From Desarmillaria ectypa (lineage: Eukaryota > Basidiomycota > Agaricomycetes > Agaricales > Physalacriaceae), in contig JAUDYN010000012.1 in assembly GCA_030407005.1 (NCBI GenBank), forward strand, positions 186,001-250,000: a stretch of 64,000 bases of DNA, given 5' to 3'. The position numbers and the translations under genes are program-made. Under the pieces are notes generated by a model that searched no databases, was not told where the DNA came from, and was given only the letters and a program-made list of their open reading frames with translations. Positions 12,202 to 23,300 of the stretch are shown here, piece by piece (position 1 is the stretch's first letter; each line of letters opens with the position of its first letter).

Positions 12202-12624
12202 GGTATATCGTTTGAAGATGTTGCGAATTCGATGCCATTCCATTCAAGGGTCAAATCATCTTATAAGTTTGACCAATGCGATGTGTCGGAGCTCTTCCTC
12301 CGGAGGTACTAAAGTCTTGTTCCCCAAATGGGTTCATGATCCCGCAACGCAATTGAAGCCCTCCGGTCAAATCTATGATCGCCGTGATTCCTGCGATGTA
12401 TCTCAGAACCAAAAGTCTGCTCCTACATTCTGATAACAGCCTTCTTGGAATCAAGACTATCACGCATTTCTTACATGTTCTTGATGTCGCAGCAGATATC
12501 TCCGAGGCAGACTGACCCAACGCTTTCATATAAATACTTGCCGTGCAAAAGACCCGGAATTCTCGGTCTTCGCGAAACCTTGCTTTTACTTATAACGCCG
12601 ACTGCGTCTTCGTTCTTCGCAGCC

Positions 12625-14138
12625 ATGACTTCCTTCGAAACATTTCGTCTAGGTCCCTTCCAGGTTCCTCGAATATGGACAGGTCTATGGCAGTTATCGA
12701 GTAACGCCTGGGGAAGTGCTTCTGTCACCAAGATCCGACAATCGATGTCTCGCCACGTTGAATCAGGGTACACTGCTTTTGGTGCGTTTCTTCGCATCTG
12801 CTGATGATACCCGATGGTGATTTGAGTTTTGTAGACATGGTATATTACTTCATCTGATCTTTTGCTGATCTCTCTCACCGCCTTCCCTTTCCCCAAATAT
12901 TATAGGGTGCGACTTTTCTCTACGAACCCTTCATTATTGAATTGAACCACACAATCTGATAGCTGACCACTATGGAAGTGCGGAGATCATATTTGTAAGG
13001 GAGTCCCCTGCACAGTTGATCCATATCTCGTTAATGGTCCTCGGATAGGGTCAATTCCGACAGAAGCAGAGTTGCCCGTCAAATATAATTGGAGCGACTA
13101 AATGGTGTGTATTTAAGACCATCACGCCTACCAGAGACGCGGTCGAGGCTGCCGTGCAAGAGCGCCTACAACGAATGCAGACAGATCACGTCGACCTTCT
13201 TCAGGTATAGTTGGACACTCTTGGCGTCAATTTGTTACCCATTCTCTCCCTCTACAGTTCCATTGGCAAGATTACGGGAATAAGGGGTACCTTCCTACGC
13301 TTAAAATCCTTGAAGACCTTCGAATAAATGGTGTGATATCGGCGATCGGACTTTGCAATTTCGACGCTATCCATACGGATGAGATCTGTACTCAACTGGG
13401 ACGAGGCGTCATTGTGTCCAATCAGGTTCAGGTGATACCCTTCCTCCCCGCGCTTTCTAGCTATGCTTATTGATCCTTCTTTGCAGTTCTCGTTGATTGA
13501 TACGCGCCCGCTTCATGGCATGTCTGATGTCTGTGACAAACATGGTCTGAAGCTATTGACTTATGGAACTATAGTGAGTGTGATGTTCTTCATATAGGTT
13601 TGTTGTAATGATAGCGCGGTTACATTCAGTGTGGTGGTTTCCTCGCGGACAAGTGGTTGAATCAGCCAGAGCCTGATTCTTACACCGGTAATCTTACACC
13701 CTCTCAACGAAAGGTACGTTCTGTTTTGTGTTCCTATCCCCGTCTCATCACGGACATTGAAATTTAGTACCTTGACATGATCGTGAAGGCGTGGGGTGAC
13801 TGGCGTCTATTCCAATCGCTCCTTTCCGTCCTTCGTATCATCGGTGATCGCCGTGGAGGTCTAAGTATTGCCAATGTGGCCACTCGGTGGGTATTGGATC
13901 ATCACTTCGTTGGAGCTGTGATCATCGGTAAGTGACATTCAATTACCATTTCATTCCGTCTCAGTTCCATATTCTAGGAGCGCGCTTGGGTCTTTCCGAG
14001 CATCCAGCGGACAACAGCCGTGTCTTCGAATTTACTTTGACTGAAGAGGATCGCGCTGCCATCGAGACAGTCCTGGAGCGTTCGAATGGCCGTCGAATGA
14101 TCACTACCATCGGTGATTGTGGGGCTGAGTATCGTTAA
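12625..14138 (+). CDS. aldo/keto reductase, possibly damaged near the catalytic Asp
   Basis: An NAD(P)H-dependent aldo/keto reductase of the type with FHW and IVSNQVQFSLID motifs. Exons: 12625-12781, 12963-12994, 13049-13204, 13258-13431, 13487-13573, 13630-13713, 13768-13927, 13978-14138, summing to 336 residues. The N-terminus reads MTSFETFRLGPFQVPRIWTG. Catalytic Tyr lies in ADHYGSAE, Lys in GATKW, His in LLQFHW. The cofactor end shows GVSN-type strands (ISAIGLCNFD) and ARLGLSEHPADN; it ends ITTIGDCGAEYR. The oddity is exon 1 to 2: family members read FDMADHYG, but the only in-frame canonical splice gives FADHYG and drops the catalytic Asp. GACATG is present (G at 12781 plus ACATG at 12835-12839) yet cannot be joined in frame by GT-AG splicing. 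The rest of the gene is intact. Confidence 0.75.
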
Positions 14139-16139
14139 AATGCATAGCTTCGTGTAGCTCCCAAATTATGGAATGATTGATGGTTGATATCGGATTTACC
14201 TTAACATCTTCTACAAGCTGTGAAAATCACTTTCCTGAGATCCTGCCCATGTGGAGCATATGCTCGTCATATAACATTCATTTTGAGGACAGTAAATGAC
14301 ACATCAATTCAGGTACGACACTGTATGGGATTCTATACTCAAGATCCGGGCTCCCATGCATGACAAGAGGAAGAGTACATTAATTTCCGAATGTTTCAAG
14401 ATCTGATTAGGAGCTCCAAGCCCACCTGTCTGGAAGTATATATATAAAAGCCGAACACGACACTGCCAGCCTGTAACCTTTTTCTCGCCAGCAGAAAGGT
14501 AGTCCTTAGTTGAAACATATGTTCCCCTCGTCACAAGGAGGTTTTTAGAAAAATCATTTGCTCTGACTCGTATCAGGATAACTGGACATCGTTTTTTGAT
14601 CCGACATACCCGGAATCCGGGACCGAACCATTATACACACATTGGGGTGTGCTGTACAGAAAAAAGGAGCTATCGGGCGATCTATACATGTAATAGTTTC
14701 AGGTGTATGTTCTTCTATCAAAATCATGGAAGGAAGGAAGAAAGTTTTACAGTCTTCGGTGCTCCTGAACAGAAACGTAACGACGTCAGTACTACAGGTA
14801 GCTATCTACGAAGTGTACTTTATTGATGTAAGTCAAGCGTGGCAGATACCTAGCTGCTACGGGACCATGGAAATAATGCATCTAATATCATAGCAGGATC
14901 GGGATACACCGCACGGCGGTCGCCACCTAATCAAATTCTAAGTCCTGGAAGTTAGCCTCTTGCAAAGATGTCTCAAATTTTGATATGAATGTTTAACAGC
15001 TATAAGTTAGGGTAATTTAGTGTTGGGATTTGCAACTTCAAGCATGTGCCGGAAGATTCCCGAACCTTCAGTACCATCAATTTGGCACGATACTAGGATA
15101 TAATTAGGTACTTCAGTAGAACATTCTAGATACATTCTGTAGTATTTAAGGAGCTCGTCTCGAGCTCTAGTAGCTAATATTTTAGTATTCTCTACTCAGC
15201 AAGCCTCCCACTGCAATAGTTACAACATTTAGTTACGAAATTTCACTTCTCAGATAAATATATAGATGACTAACGAAAAGGTAAAACGTAGAAGGAGGAA
15301 AAATGCTGTCATGTCCAAGGAACTTCCCGGATCGACTTCAACCTACCGCCGCACGACAGCACGCGTACCAGTTCCATGCACCATTACCAGCGTAAGGACG
15401 GCATCCAGGACAACGAGCGACATTATATTGTGGTATGTCTTCCGCCTATTCTCAGCTCTTATGTCCCTTTGCCGTTGTGGATCTATTACTATGGGCCCCG
15501 ACTCCCTTAGTACATATTAGTAATTGCGTGTCACCGCGATCCTTCTCGGAACAGAAATATCCATTGTCTTGTCCACTGCTCGACTTTTATGCTGCTCGTT
15601 AAGCCTTCTATGTATTGAACACCAGTACTTCTTATTTCCCTACCTTCATTCGGGTGGTCTAGACGTCGGTCTGAAGAGTCTAACTGTCTATCCCAGTGGC
15701 TGAGAAGTGAGCGCTCAATGATATCTCTATGATTTTGACACGTCTAGCTATCCTCGTCTATCTTCAATTTTTTTCGATTGTAATATGCAGCCAGCTTCGG
15801 GGATCGGGATGAGTCAGCCGTCTTAGGGCTGTGAAGCAATGCTTCCCACTTCGTCGAAGATTCCTTTTGTTCTTGGCAGCGCCTCTCACGGCATATTATT
15901 TATTCTTGGTAGTGTACCTGGTATCACTTCACTTAGAACTTGCTCTATGGAACTGGAAACGCTCGCTTTAGTGTTCCAGAAGCTGTTTTCGTGAGTTGAT
16001 CGGGTCATGGACTACTTCTTTTGTTTTCTTCTATTACAGCCCCCCCCTTCTTTGTCACATATGTCCCGCGAGTGCTTTACGAAAAGATGGAGAACGACTA
16101 ACAATCTGTCCAAGCTCCTTATAGAGAGAGTATAGGTTC
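14139..16139. other. intergenic stretch with a solo LTR
   Basis: Apart from the LTR at 15021-15227 I see no gene. A B-box-like GGTTCGGTCCC occurs on the minus strand near 14617-14627 without a matching A-box. Short frames around 14596-14893 and 15266-15520 lack coding character. Confidence 0.5.
15021..15227. mobile_element. short solo LTR with 5-bp target-site duplication
   Basis: A 207-bp element begins TGTTGGGATTTG and ends GTTACAACA, giving inverted TGTTG/CAACA termini. Direct repeats TTTAG flank it exactly (15016-15020 and 15228-15232). A TATA-like GTATTTAAGG lies near 15142-15151. No internal retrotransposon region is present. The short LTR and TGTTGG start suit a Copia-type element, which is an inference from family knowledge. 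The element at 31808-32060 begins with a similar TGTTGGGG. Confidence 0.8.
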
Positions 16140-17331
16140 ATGATGCCTCGATTGAATTCTATGTTCTCGGAGGGTGATGATATCGGTGAAGTGAGTCTCC
16201 CGCTCACTTTGATCTTCGTGCTCACTCAGTTACACGCTCAGCTTCGCTCCAACCCAAACGTTAACCAAAATATAAAACTTGACGCAGAGCAACGACTTCC
16301 GCCATTTGTTTTGTCCAGGAAGAAGGCAGAAGTATATCTGTACAAGGGTGAATGTACTGTAAGTTTCTACTACGGATTTTGTCACTCTCCACTGAGTCAC
16401 CTCGTGTGGTTGAAGAGGATTTGGAATGAAAACAAGAAGAGGCTTGGATATCGTCCATGGGATGGTGAGGAAGCCTGGGCGGACTATTCTGACGAAGTCT
16501 TGGTTCCTCTCAAAGAGGCATTGTTGAAGGAAAGTGACAAGGTCATATATGCAGCGCGTGCTATGAAATATAGCGAATTTCATCGACTGTTATATTTGGA
16601 GTATCCATGGCTACGGTTCGTAGAAAAAAGAGTAACAACAGCACATGGATATGGACCTGTGAACATCAGCGATTGGTCTCTCAAGGCCCCTACGTTTGAC
16701 AAAGGTGTAAGTCTTCCCTTATTTCCATTATTGTGCTACTTTCGGTGCTAAGCATGCGCAGTGCTTCAAATGCCAGATAAACGGACTGCGCTGTGAATCA
16801 AAAGCGATTGGGGTGCCAGTCGGCTCCCCAGAAGGACGCAGGAAGTACAAGGGACTTGGCTGCAAGTATTGCATTGCTTCTCGTTCTGGTACAGATTGTG
16901 ATGCGGGGATGGATTGTTGGAATTACTCCCCGTCGAAACGCGTGCCATCACTTATGACGCCAGAAACGCCTCTCAGGAAGCAGAAACGTGGGAGGGAAGA
17001 GGAGGAAGTAGAAGAAGAGATACGCGCCCAGAAAATGTGCGCCCCAGATTTCTCCTGTGACGATGATTCCGATGAACAAAGGGTATCAGCAACGATTTCT
17101 CTTTCACGACAGAGCACTCTGCTACGCCCTAACCGAGTTCCCTCTTGTGTCGCAATACTCGACGAATCACTTGATAAAATCAGGGCGGCTTACCATTCCC
17201 TTGCCGACGAGATGCAGGCAGAATGTACAAGGCTCACTGCAGAGGTTGGGACGATGAAAAGAGAATGCTCAGATTTGAAGGACGAAAACAGAAAGATCGA
17301 GCGAGAGCTTGAGGAGACCAAGAAATTGTAG
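16140..17331 (+). CDS. Zn2Cys6-like/coiled-coil protein with an in-frame stop before its apparent end
   Basis: Exons 16140-16358, 16416-16706 and 16762-17331 give 359 residues; a further 39-nt GT-AG stretch at 16191-16229 could also be removed in frame. The N-terminal half is charged with no domain I know. After the last splice come six cysteines in the order C-x2-C-x6-C-x22-C-x2-C-x8-C (CFKCQINGLRC ... CKYCIASRSGTDC), which fits a fungal Zn2Cys6 cluster. A basic-acidic linker (KQKRGREEEEVEEE) and a coiled coil (ECTRLTAEVGTMKREC, then NRKIERELEETKKL) follow. A UAG at 17329-17331 ends the frame, but the same frame stays open and charged to a UGA at 17467-17469. It is convergent with the gene at 17611-19360. 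A DNA-binding regulator is a reasonable guess, not proven. Confidence 0.65.
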
Positions 17332-17469
17332 GCAAATGCCAGGGACGACTGTCGAAGAACGGAGGAGAGCTTTTCGATGATGAAAAAAATGGCTGGGAAA
17401 GCGGAAACTGCGCTTGCAAATTTCGATGGCCCCATGAAAGAGCTCTTTGCGAGGATGATACGATCGTGA
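17332..17469 (+). other. open reading frame continuing after the UAG of the upstream gene
   Basis: In the same frame as the gene ending at 17331, 45 further sense codons run to TGA at 17467-17469. They read as a continuation of the coiled coil (NARDDCRRTEESFSMMKKM, then LANFDGPMKELFARMIRS). Either a nonsense mutation truncated the protein, or the UAG is read through or removed by an unrecognised splice. Confidence 0.55.
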
Positions 17470-17610
17470 ATTGTAGTGGTAGCAAGAGAATACTGTGAAA
17501 GTAGTGATAACTCACAATACAGGGCCGATTGCCGATGAAATAAATGGTGACATCCTGATTTGAAGAGGCTTGAAACACATGACAGATAAATTAGGAAGAA
17601 CGGAAACAAT

Positions 17611-19360
17611 TTAACTACTAGTCTTCTGGAGCTTCCTCAACGATTTTATTGGTCCAGATAAAGATCTTTCATCGGTAGCCTCCTCTGCCCTTGAACCCGC
17701 GATAACCACAGGTTCTAGATCCTCCAAACAGCTCGGATCCAAGAACCGTCCGAGCGGATGGTTCCAGAAACTTTCTGTACAGTCGTCGTCACGTATATTG
17801 GGAAAATTTGAAGCGGGTACGAATGCTGTGGGGGTAGGAGATAGAGTCTGTGGGAATGCAACGTTCACTTGCCCACGCTTCAAGTTCCTAATCTCTACCT
17901 CGAGGAGGGAAATGCGCTGTTCTTGTGCCTTTAAATGACTAAGAATTTCCAGGAACTCGACAGATATCGGAATATGTTTCCGGTCGGGAGAGATCATTTC
18001 TGTATCGCGCGATTGCGTTTCAAGAGTGATGTATGAAGGGGAAACGGAGATGGACATCCCCGAGGACACTGGATCAACATTCATCATATTTGAAGGCTGA
18101 TCGGCATAGGGGAATGATGCTGATGTCAGTGCTTCGGACTCTTGGTCCCAAATTCCTGTTTTGTTCCAATGTTCGAGATATTGCAGGGCAGAGGGACACA
18201 ATGGAAACACATGGGCCATATCCCACACCCAATCACCCTGATGTTCTTTGAGACCATCTAACCAATGGTTCAATGTGATACCGCCCTCAATCTGTTCTTT
18301 GTTGAGCTTGAATCCTTTATGTCCTTTCAAAACCCATCTCTTCCAGTCTAGATGGTAATAATATGAGCGTCGTGTCAGAATTAGATATCTCAAGGCATAC
18401 CAAGTTTCACCGGATCCTTTTCATACTCTTCTTTCCCGTACAAATTCCAAAACTCTTGGACCTTCCACGGATCGGAAAGAAGCCACCCCATGCGATACCT
18501 CACAAGCGCCCTATCAAATGTCTTGCACCGCCACGTACGCTTCATTCCCACGCCCATGGCTCTCTGAGCAGTACTCAGTAGCGCGTCACACAGCCTGGAG
18601 ACATGAAGTATCCCTCCCTTGACTTCGTCCCATTCCTTCTTCCGAATCTTTGTGTCAACAGAGAGAACGAGCTGGAGAGACGTCCACTGAAAGTTGGCAG
18701 CGAACATGAGAGGGATACGGTATGGAGTAGGAATGACCGTCGTTGTCCCGTTTCCCAATGTGATGGTAGTCCACCGGCTTCGGTGGGGCGGTCTACCCGG
18801 GACGGAGAACGAATGTGTGATGAGGAATTTGATGACATCGGCTTTGGACAAATCAACGACATCCAGGTAGTCGAGTTCAGCAGGATGTCGCCAGTCATTT
18901 ATAATGTCAATTTTCGGTGGCGTGGAGCGCAGGAGAGGGGGGATCTCATCTTTGTCAGAGGACTCTTCCTTTGTTACGGTAGTCTTGACAGAAATGACAG
19001 GAGATGATGTATAGTTTCGCGCTTTCTTCTGGTGCGTTCGGTGGACTGGATACGTAGATGAGCTGGCAGAATCATCGGTAATTCGTACCATATTCTTGTC
19101 TATGCTGATAGCAAACATATGAGATGAACATTTGTGGTGATTGTATGCTCAGGCTTACCGTGTGAGACGTGACAGGTCGTGCAGCAATGGTTCGGGATTC
19201 GTTGCTGCCGAGTTGAGGTCAGGAAACAGAAATATGCCTCTGCCTGCAGTGTCCTTAAGTCAAGTTTGAACGACGACTGATGGTAGAAGGGAACTAGTGA
19301 CCTTCCTGAAATGGAAATCACCGTTGTGATTTCATAGCGTGGACCTGCGTGGTGGCACAT
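17611..19360 (-). CDS. hypothetical protein with short coiled coil, mushroom-type family
   Basis: Exons 19360-19159, 19099-18401 and 18347-17611 join in frame to 545 residues across two GT-AG introns (59 and 53 nt). The first exon carries a Cys/His cluster (NHCCTTCHVSHD). The middle is mixed alpha/beta (DYLDVVDLSKADVIKFLI, LMFAANFQWTSLQLVLSVD) and the last exon contains a coiled coil around residues 435-465 (LAQ-type heptads, ISLLEVEIRNLKRG) and ends IKSLRKLQKTSS. I recognise no catalytic domain. It faces the Zn2Cys6-like gene tail to tail, their stops 279 bp apart (141 bp from the end of the extended frame). The start at 19360 is the first ATG of the open frame and could be further downstream. 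Confidence 0.6.
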
Positions 19361-20063
19361 TATCCTTTGCTCAAATTAAACGATTGAGAAATAATCTTGG
19401 ATTATATTAGTCTGTAAATACAAATTTCAAAGCTGAACCATCCGTTGCTTATTCGTTCTCAAACAGCAGAAAATAGTTGGGGGATAGAAAGGAACGACCC
19501 TTTCACACCCTCGAGGAAGCTCTGGAAAACTTCAGAGAGACAGCGTGAGGTTCAGTCGCGGGTAACTGGTCATCTGATAGACAGTCCATATGGCATATAC
19601 CTACCCCTTTCCATTAAAAAAAAAACTTTATCTCTGGGTCCTATCTGTGCTTTAATGTGTGAACACACCAGCTGTTCTCTTCAAGTCGAGTTTGAATTTG
19701 ATGTTGAATACCATGATGGTGAGAGAAGTTCCTATAGTTCGGATGCCCACATACAAATCCAAAACAGCGAAAGCAGAGCTGAATGCCTTAAGACTTTCCA
19801 GCCCCCCCTCCCCCCAAAATCCGCAGGGCACAAATTAAGTCTTAACAGACTATGCATCTCACTCTAGATGTCAGATTGAATCTGGGAATCTAGATCTTGA
19901 ATGTACTTGATCTGTCGCATTGAGAAACGAAAGACAATGAGCCAGACCATATCAAAACTTCCCTGCAGAGGAATGCCCGTAAGTACAGGTGACTTATCCC
20001 CGCTCCCAGGAGTGTCGTATGCAACCCTACTAAGCAGAAAGGAAAAAAGATCATATTAATAGT
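19361..20063. other. intergenic stretch
   Basis: An open frame of 140 codons lies at 19445-19867 on the plus strand but it lacks introns, domains and coding character, so I do not call it. Nothing else is visible before the tRNA gene. Confidence 0.5.
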
Positions 20064-20154
20064 CGACCATGCCGAGACTCGAACTCGGAATCTCTAGCTT
20101 GGCTAAGGTTATGAATACCGGAAACTAGCGCGTTAACCATTACGCTACACGGCC
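20064..20154 (-). tRNA. tRNA-Arg(CCG) with an 18-nt intron
   Basis: Read on the minus strand, the acceptor GGCCGTG pairs with CATGGTC (two G-U pairs) and the discriminator is G. The D-arm is GCG/CGC, the T-arm CCGAG-TTCGAGT-CTCGG. The anticodon stem CTAGT/GCTAG closes a loop TTCCGGA once an intron at 20100-20117 is removed, placing CCG at positions 34-36 with the intron in the canonical place after position 37. The mature body is 73 nt before CCA addition. The sequence closely resembles eukaryotic tRNA-Arg(CCG). Internal A and B boxes are intact, so it is probably functional. Confidence 0.9.
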
Positions 20155-20310
20155 TACAAAATGGGTTATTTATTAAAATTTTAAGTTAATAAAAGTAAAC
20201 GTTTGTCCCGGCTGTCTACCTTATCCACGAATTCACAACTGTTGAGAATCGGCTTCTCAAGACAGATAAGCGGAAGCTGTGATACTTCAGTTCACATTAG
20301 TCGTTCCTAC

Positions 20311-23300
20311 TTACTCCCTCAGCACCTTCAAGATCTCGTTACTGAGGTACCGAAAGATCCCATCCTCGACTTCCGAGGGGAACATTTCGATAAACGGGCC
20401 CCTCCTGATCCCGTGCACAAAGTATTGCAGCTGCCCACCCTCATCCGTCATGATTCCCAAATCCATCCTGCAAAACTTCTCTATCGAGAGCATTTGCCCC
20501 TCGAATCTCCGCTTCTCCACCCGAATCAGCTCAGCCAGGGTACCTTCGGCAAATTCCCTCATCTCAGCATCAGCCCGCTCCAGCGAAACCCGGGTCCCGC
20601 CTGACCTGTGTACGAGCTGGCGTTTGCCTCTGTGAGCGAAGGTACTGTAGGTAGATTTATGAGATACGAAACAGGGTGATATGATTGCACTTACTTCATC
20701 GTTGCCAAATCCCAGCCTTTCGTTCTCAGCCACACAGAGCGGTATGAGTATTCATCTCGAGAGACCCCATGCACCTCCCTCAACCCGACCTTGTCCATTG
20801 GCATCACATAAAAGACGCACTTTACCTTCCCTTTGATCATAAAGACGTGCCACTCGACATGGCGATCCAGCGAGCGGACGTACTGCTGCTTCAGCCATCG
20901 ATACTTGGGATGCGCAGGCAGCTGGCTCGGCGTTATACACGCTTGAACATGAGCAAAGTTGTGGCTTCCTTCGCGTTTGAAGATCCAAGACCGGATGTCT
21001 ATGTCATCGTTGTGACCATCCAGTGAAAGGATATCTGTTTCTGGACGGGGCGTTCCCATGCTGTACTCAGCGATATTATCGAGGTCCCCGATGACGTCGA
21101 ATTTCTGTCCGGCACGAAGAAGTTCATCAACGGTACCAAAGTTGGCTTTGACTTTACTCAAACAGTCGAGGAAGCGCTGGCGCACGCTGGGATCTTTTAG
21201 CCCGGGGGCCGTATCACTAAGTGCAGACAATGAGTGCAATGGTAAAGCGGGGAAATCACAGCGTACAGAGCACCACTTAGATCTACACCACCCCAGATTA
21301 TGTCTGCCTTGATATTGCCTGCGAAGACTCTTTCTATGAAATCGTTCCACGACATGAATGTCACGTCTGTAAAGCTTCTGCGGGACCAGTAGTACCCTAA
21401 AAGGATCTATAGCAGAATACTATGAGAACGACCTTTTGAAATCGGATCGAGATCACCCACCAATTGATGTATCCAAACGCCAGAATACCCTCTTCTAGGC
21501 TTAACTCCATCTTTGAGGTCCCTTAACGGAATTTCATGAATGAAACCTTTGATCGCCTTATATGTGACTAGAAGCTGGACATCCGTACGCGGTAAATCGA
21601 CCTTTACCCAGAGAGAGTTCGAGTTGACGATAGTGTGCGTGTTGCCCCACACCTTGGCATTTTGCGAGAACGGATTTGGAGGTCCGGGTACGACGAGAAT
21701 GTTCTTAACCCTCCGGTCGACTGCTATGTCTCGTACCACAGGCGGGGCAATTTCTCTCGCTGGGCAATAGGGAAATGATGGATCCGCTGGCAAAGGTATC
21801 GATTCATTTTTTGCTTACCAGGTGCGAGAGGAAACTTACGGGGCCCAGGTTTCTTCCTAAGTACGTCAACCAACTCGTCGGCGATGACTCCAAGAGTATC
21901 AAAGCTGTCATCAATACCGTGGATAGGGACATTAGCACCCCTAGCAACACTTACAACCCAGTAATTCAATTGCCCAGACTGTGAATGTCGCATTACTGAA
22001 ATATCGAGACGACAGAGCATCGAAATGGACGGTACGTGTCCCAGAACCTCCGTCTCTCGCTGGACGAGCGCAGCCAGGGTACGCTCCGCGAACCCAATTA
22101 GCTCTTCATCAGAACGGATCCTGGACTCCTCATCGTGAGCGGTCAAGTCAGGGAACTCATCTTCATCTTCTGGCTGCGCTCTTAGTCGCTCACTTCGCTA
22201 TGGTCAGTAAAGAATAGAAAAAATAACGGAAGGTGGAAACAGACTCGAGTTCAAAAAGTGGACACCGACTATACTGTGTCTCAGCAACCCAACTATTATC
22301 CAGCTCCTTCCTCTTCGATACCCTCACTTTTACCACCTCCCCACCAACAAGAAAGACTCGCCATTCGATATTATATGGAACAAAGTCTTGCTGGAGCCAA
22401 CGGTATGTTGGATGCTGGCCCTCCCTCATCACCGAACGGTAATTCGACGATTGTATCTGCTTTGGTAGCAATACGTGGCGCTCGCAGTGCGAACCTTCGC
22501 GTTTGTATATTTGTCCCGGGACTTTCCCACCTGCTACGGAAGTCTTGGGACGTGGTGTTGAGGTCACGGATTGCGCGATGGAGTCGAGGCATTCAATGAC
22601 GCGCAATTTTTGAGCAGCATACTCCATCTCATCGATGTCAGGGAAGACAGCGATTTTTCTGCAAAGCTCGCGCATTCCTGAGACGAACGTTGCAAGACGG
22701 GTGGGAGAAGCGAGGGAGGGGATTGATGATCTGAATTTAAATATCAGTGACGATTTCAATACAAAAATCTATGCTTACAAATCATCGCTTGAGGGATCAG
22801 TTAGACGAGCTATAATACACGTATACTGGTCAAGCTTCTCAAGCTCCGATGGAGAGCAGACTTTGTCGACAAAAGATTCAATACTACACCTCGTAACGGA
22901 GATGAAGAGGGTGTCCGGGAAGCGAGTAACTAGTAGCGTCTGTTCAAAGTTATTAACAGGATGCGATTCTGACAGCGATATTCACTCACCATGTAATGTG
23001 CGTACCATTGGCCCCATTTCTGTCCGGTTGCCAAAAGCGGTGCTTCTCCGGGGGCCAGTCTAAGCGGATAAATGAAACCACGACAATTCTCGTCACTCAG
23101 AAGGTCTGCAGAGAGTTGAGGAGAGCAGCGCATATCCTCCCATTCAACTCCGAGACGATTTTCGTGGGCATGCCATGAATTATGCGGTCCCCTTTCAGGT
23201 CTGGGCCCCATTACGATCAGGATAGAGACCTTGCCCTCCCAGGGCATTTCAGTGCCATCCTTTTGAGGGTAGCCAGTGGAGCTGATTTTCTGACGGTGAA

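Noticed and set aside
12471..12896. 141-codon minus-strand frame
   Set aside because: It is antisense to exon 1 and intron 1 of the aldo/keto reductase starting at 12625 and has no independent support.
19445..19867. 140-codon plus-strand frame
   Set aside because: No domain, no introns, poor coding composition; stands alone between genes.
22024..22073. Intron inside exon 6 of the double ATP-grasp-like gene (GTAAGT...GACAG)
   Set aside because: Removing the 50 nt breaks the frame at once, whereas the retained sequence aligns with the second module.
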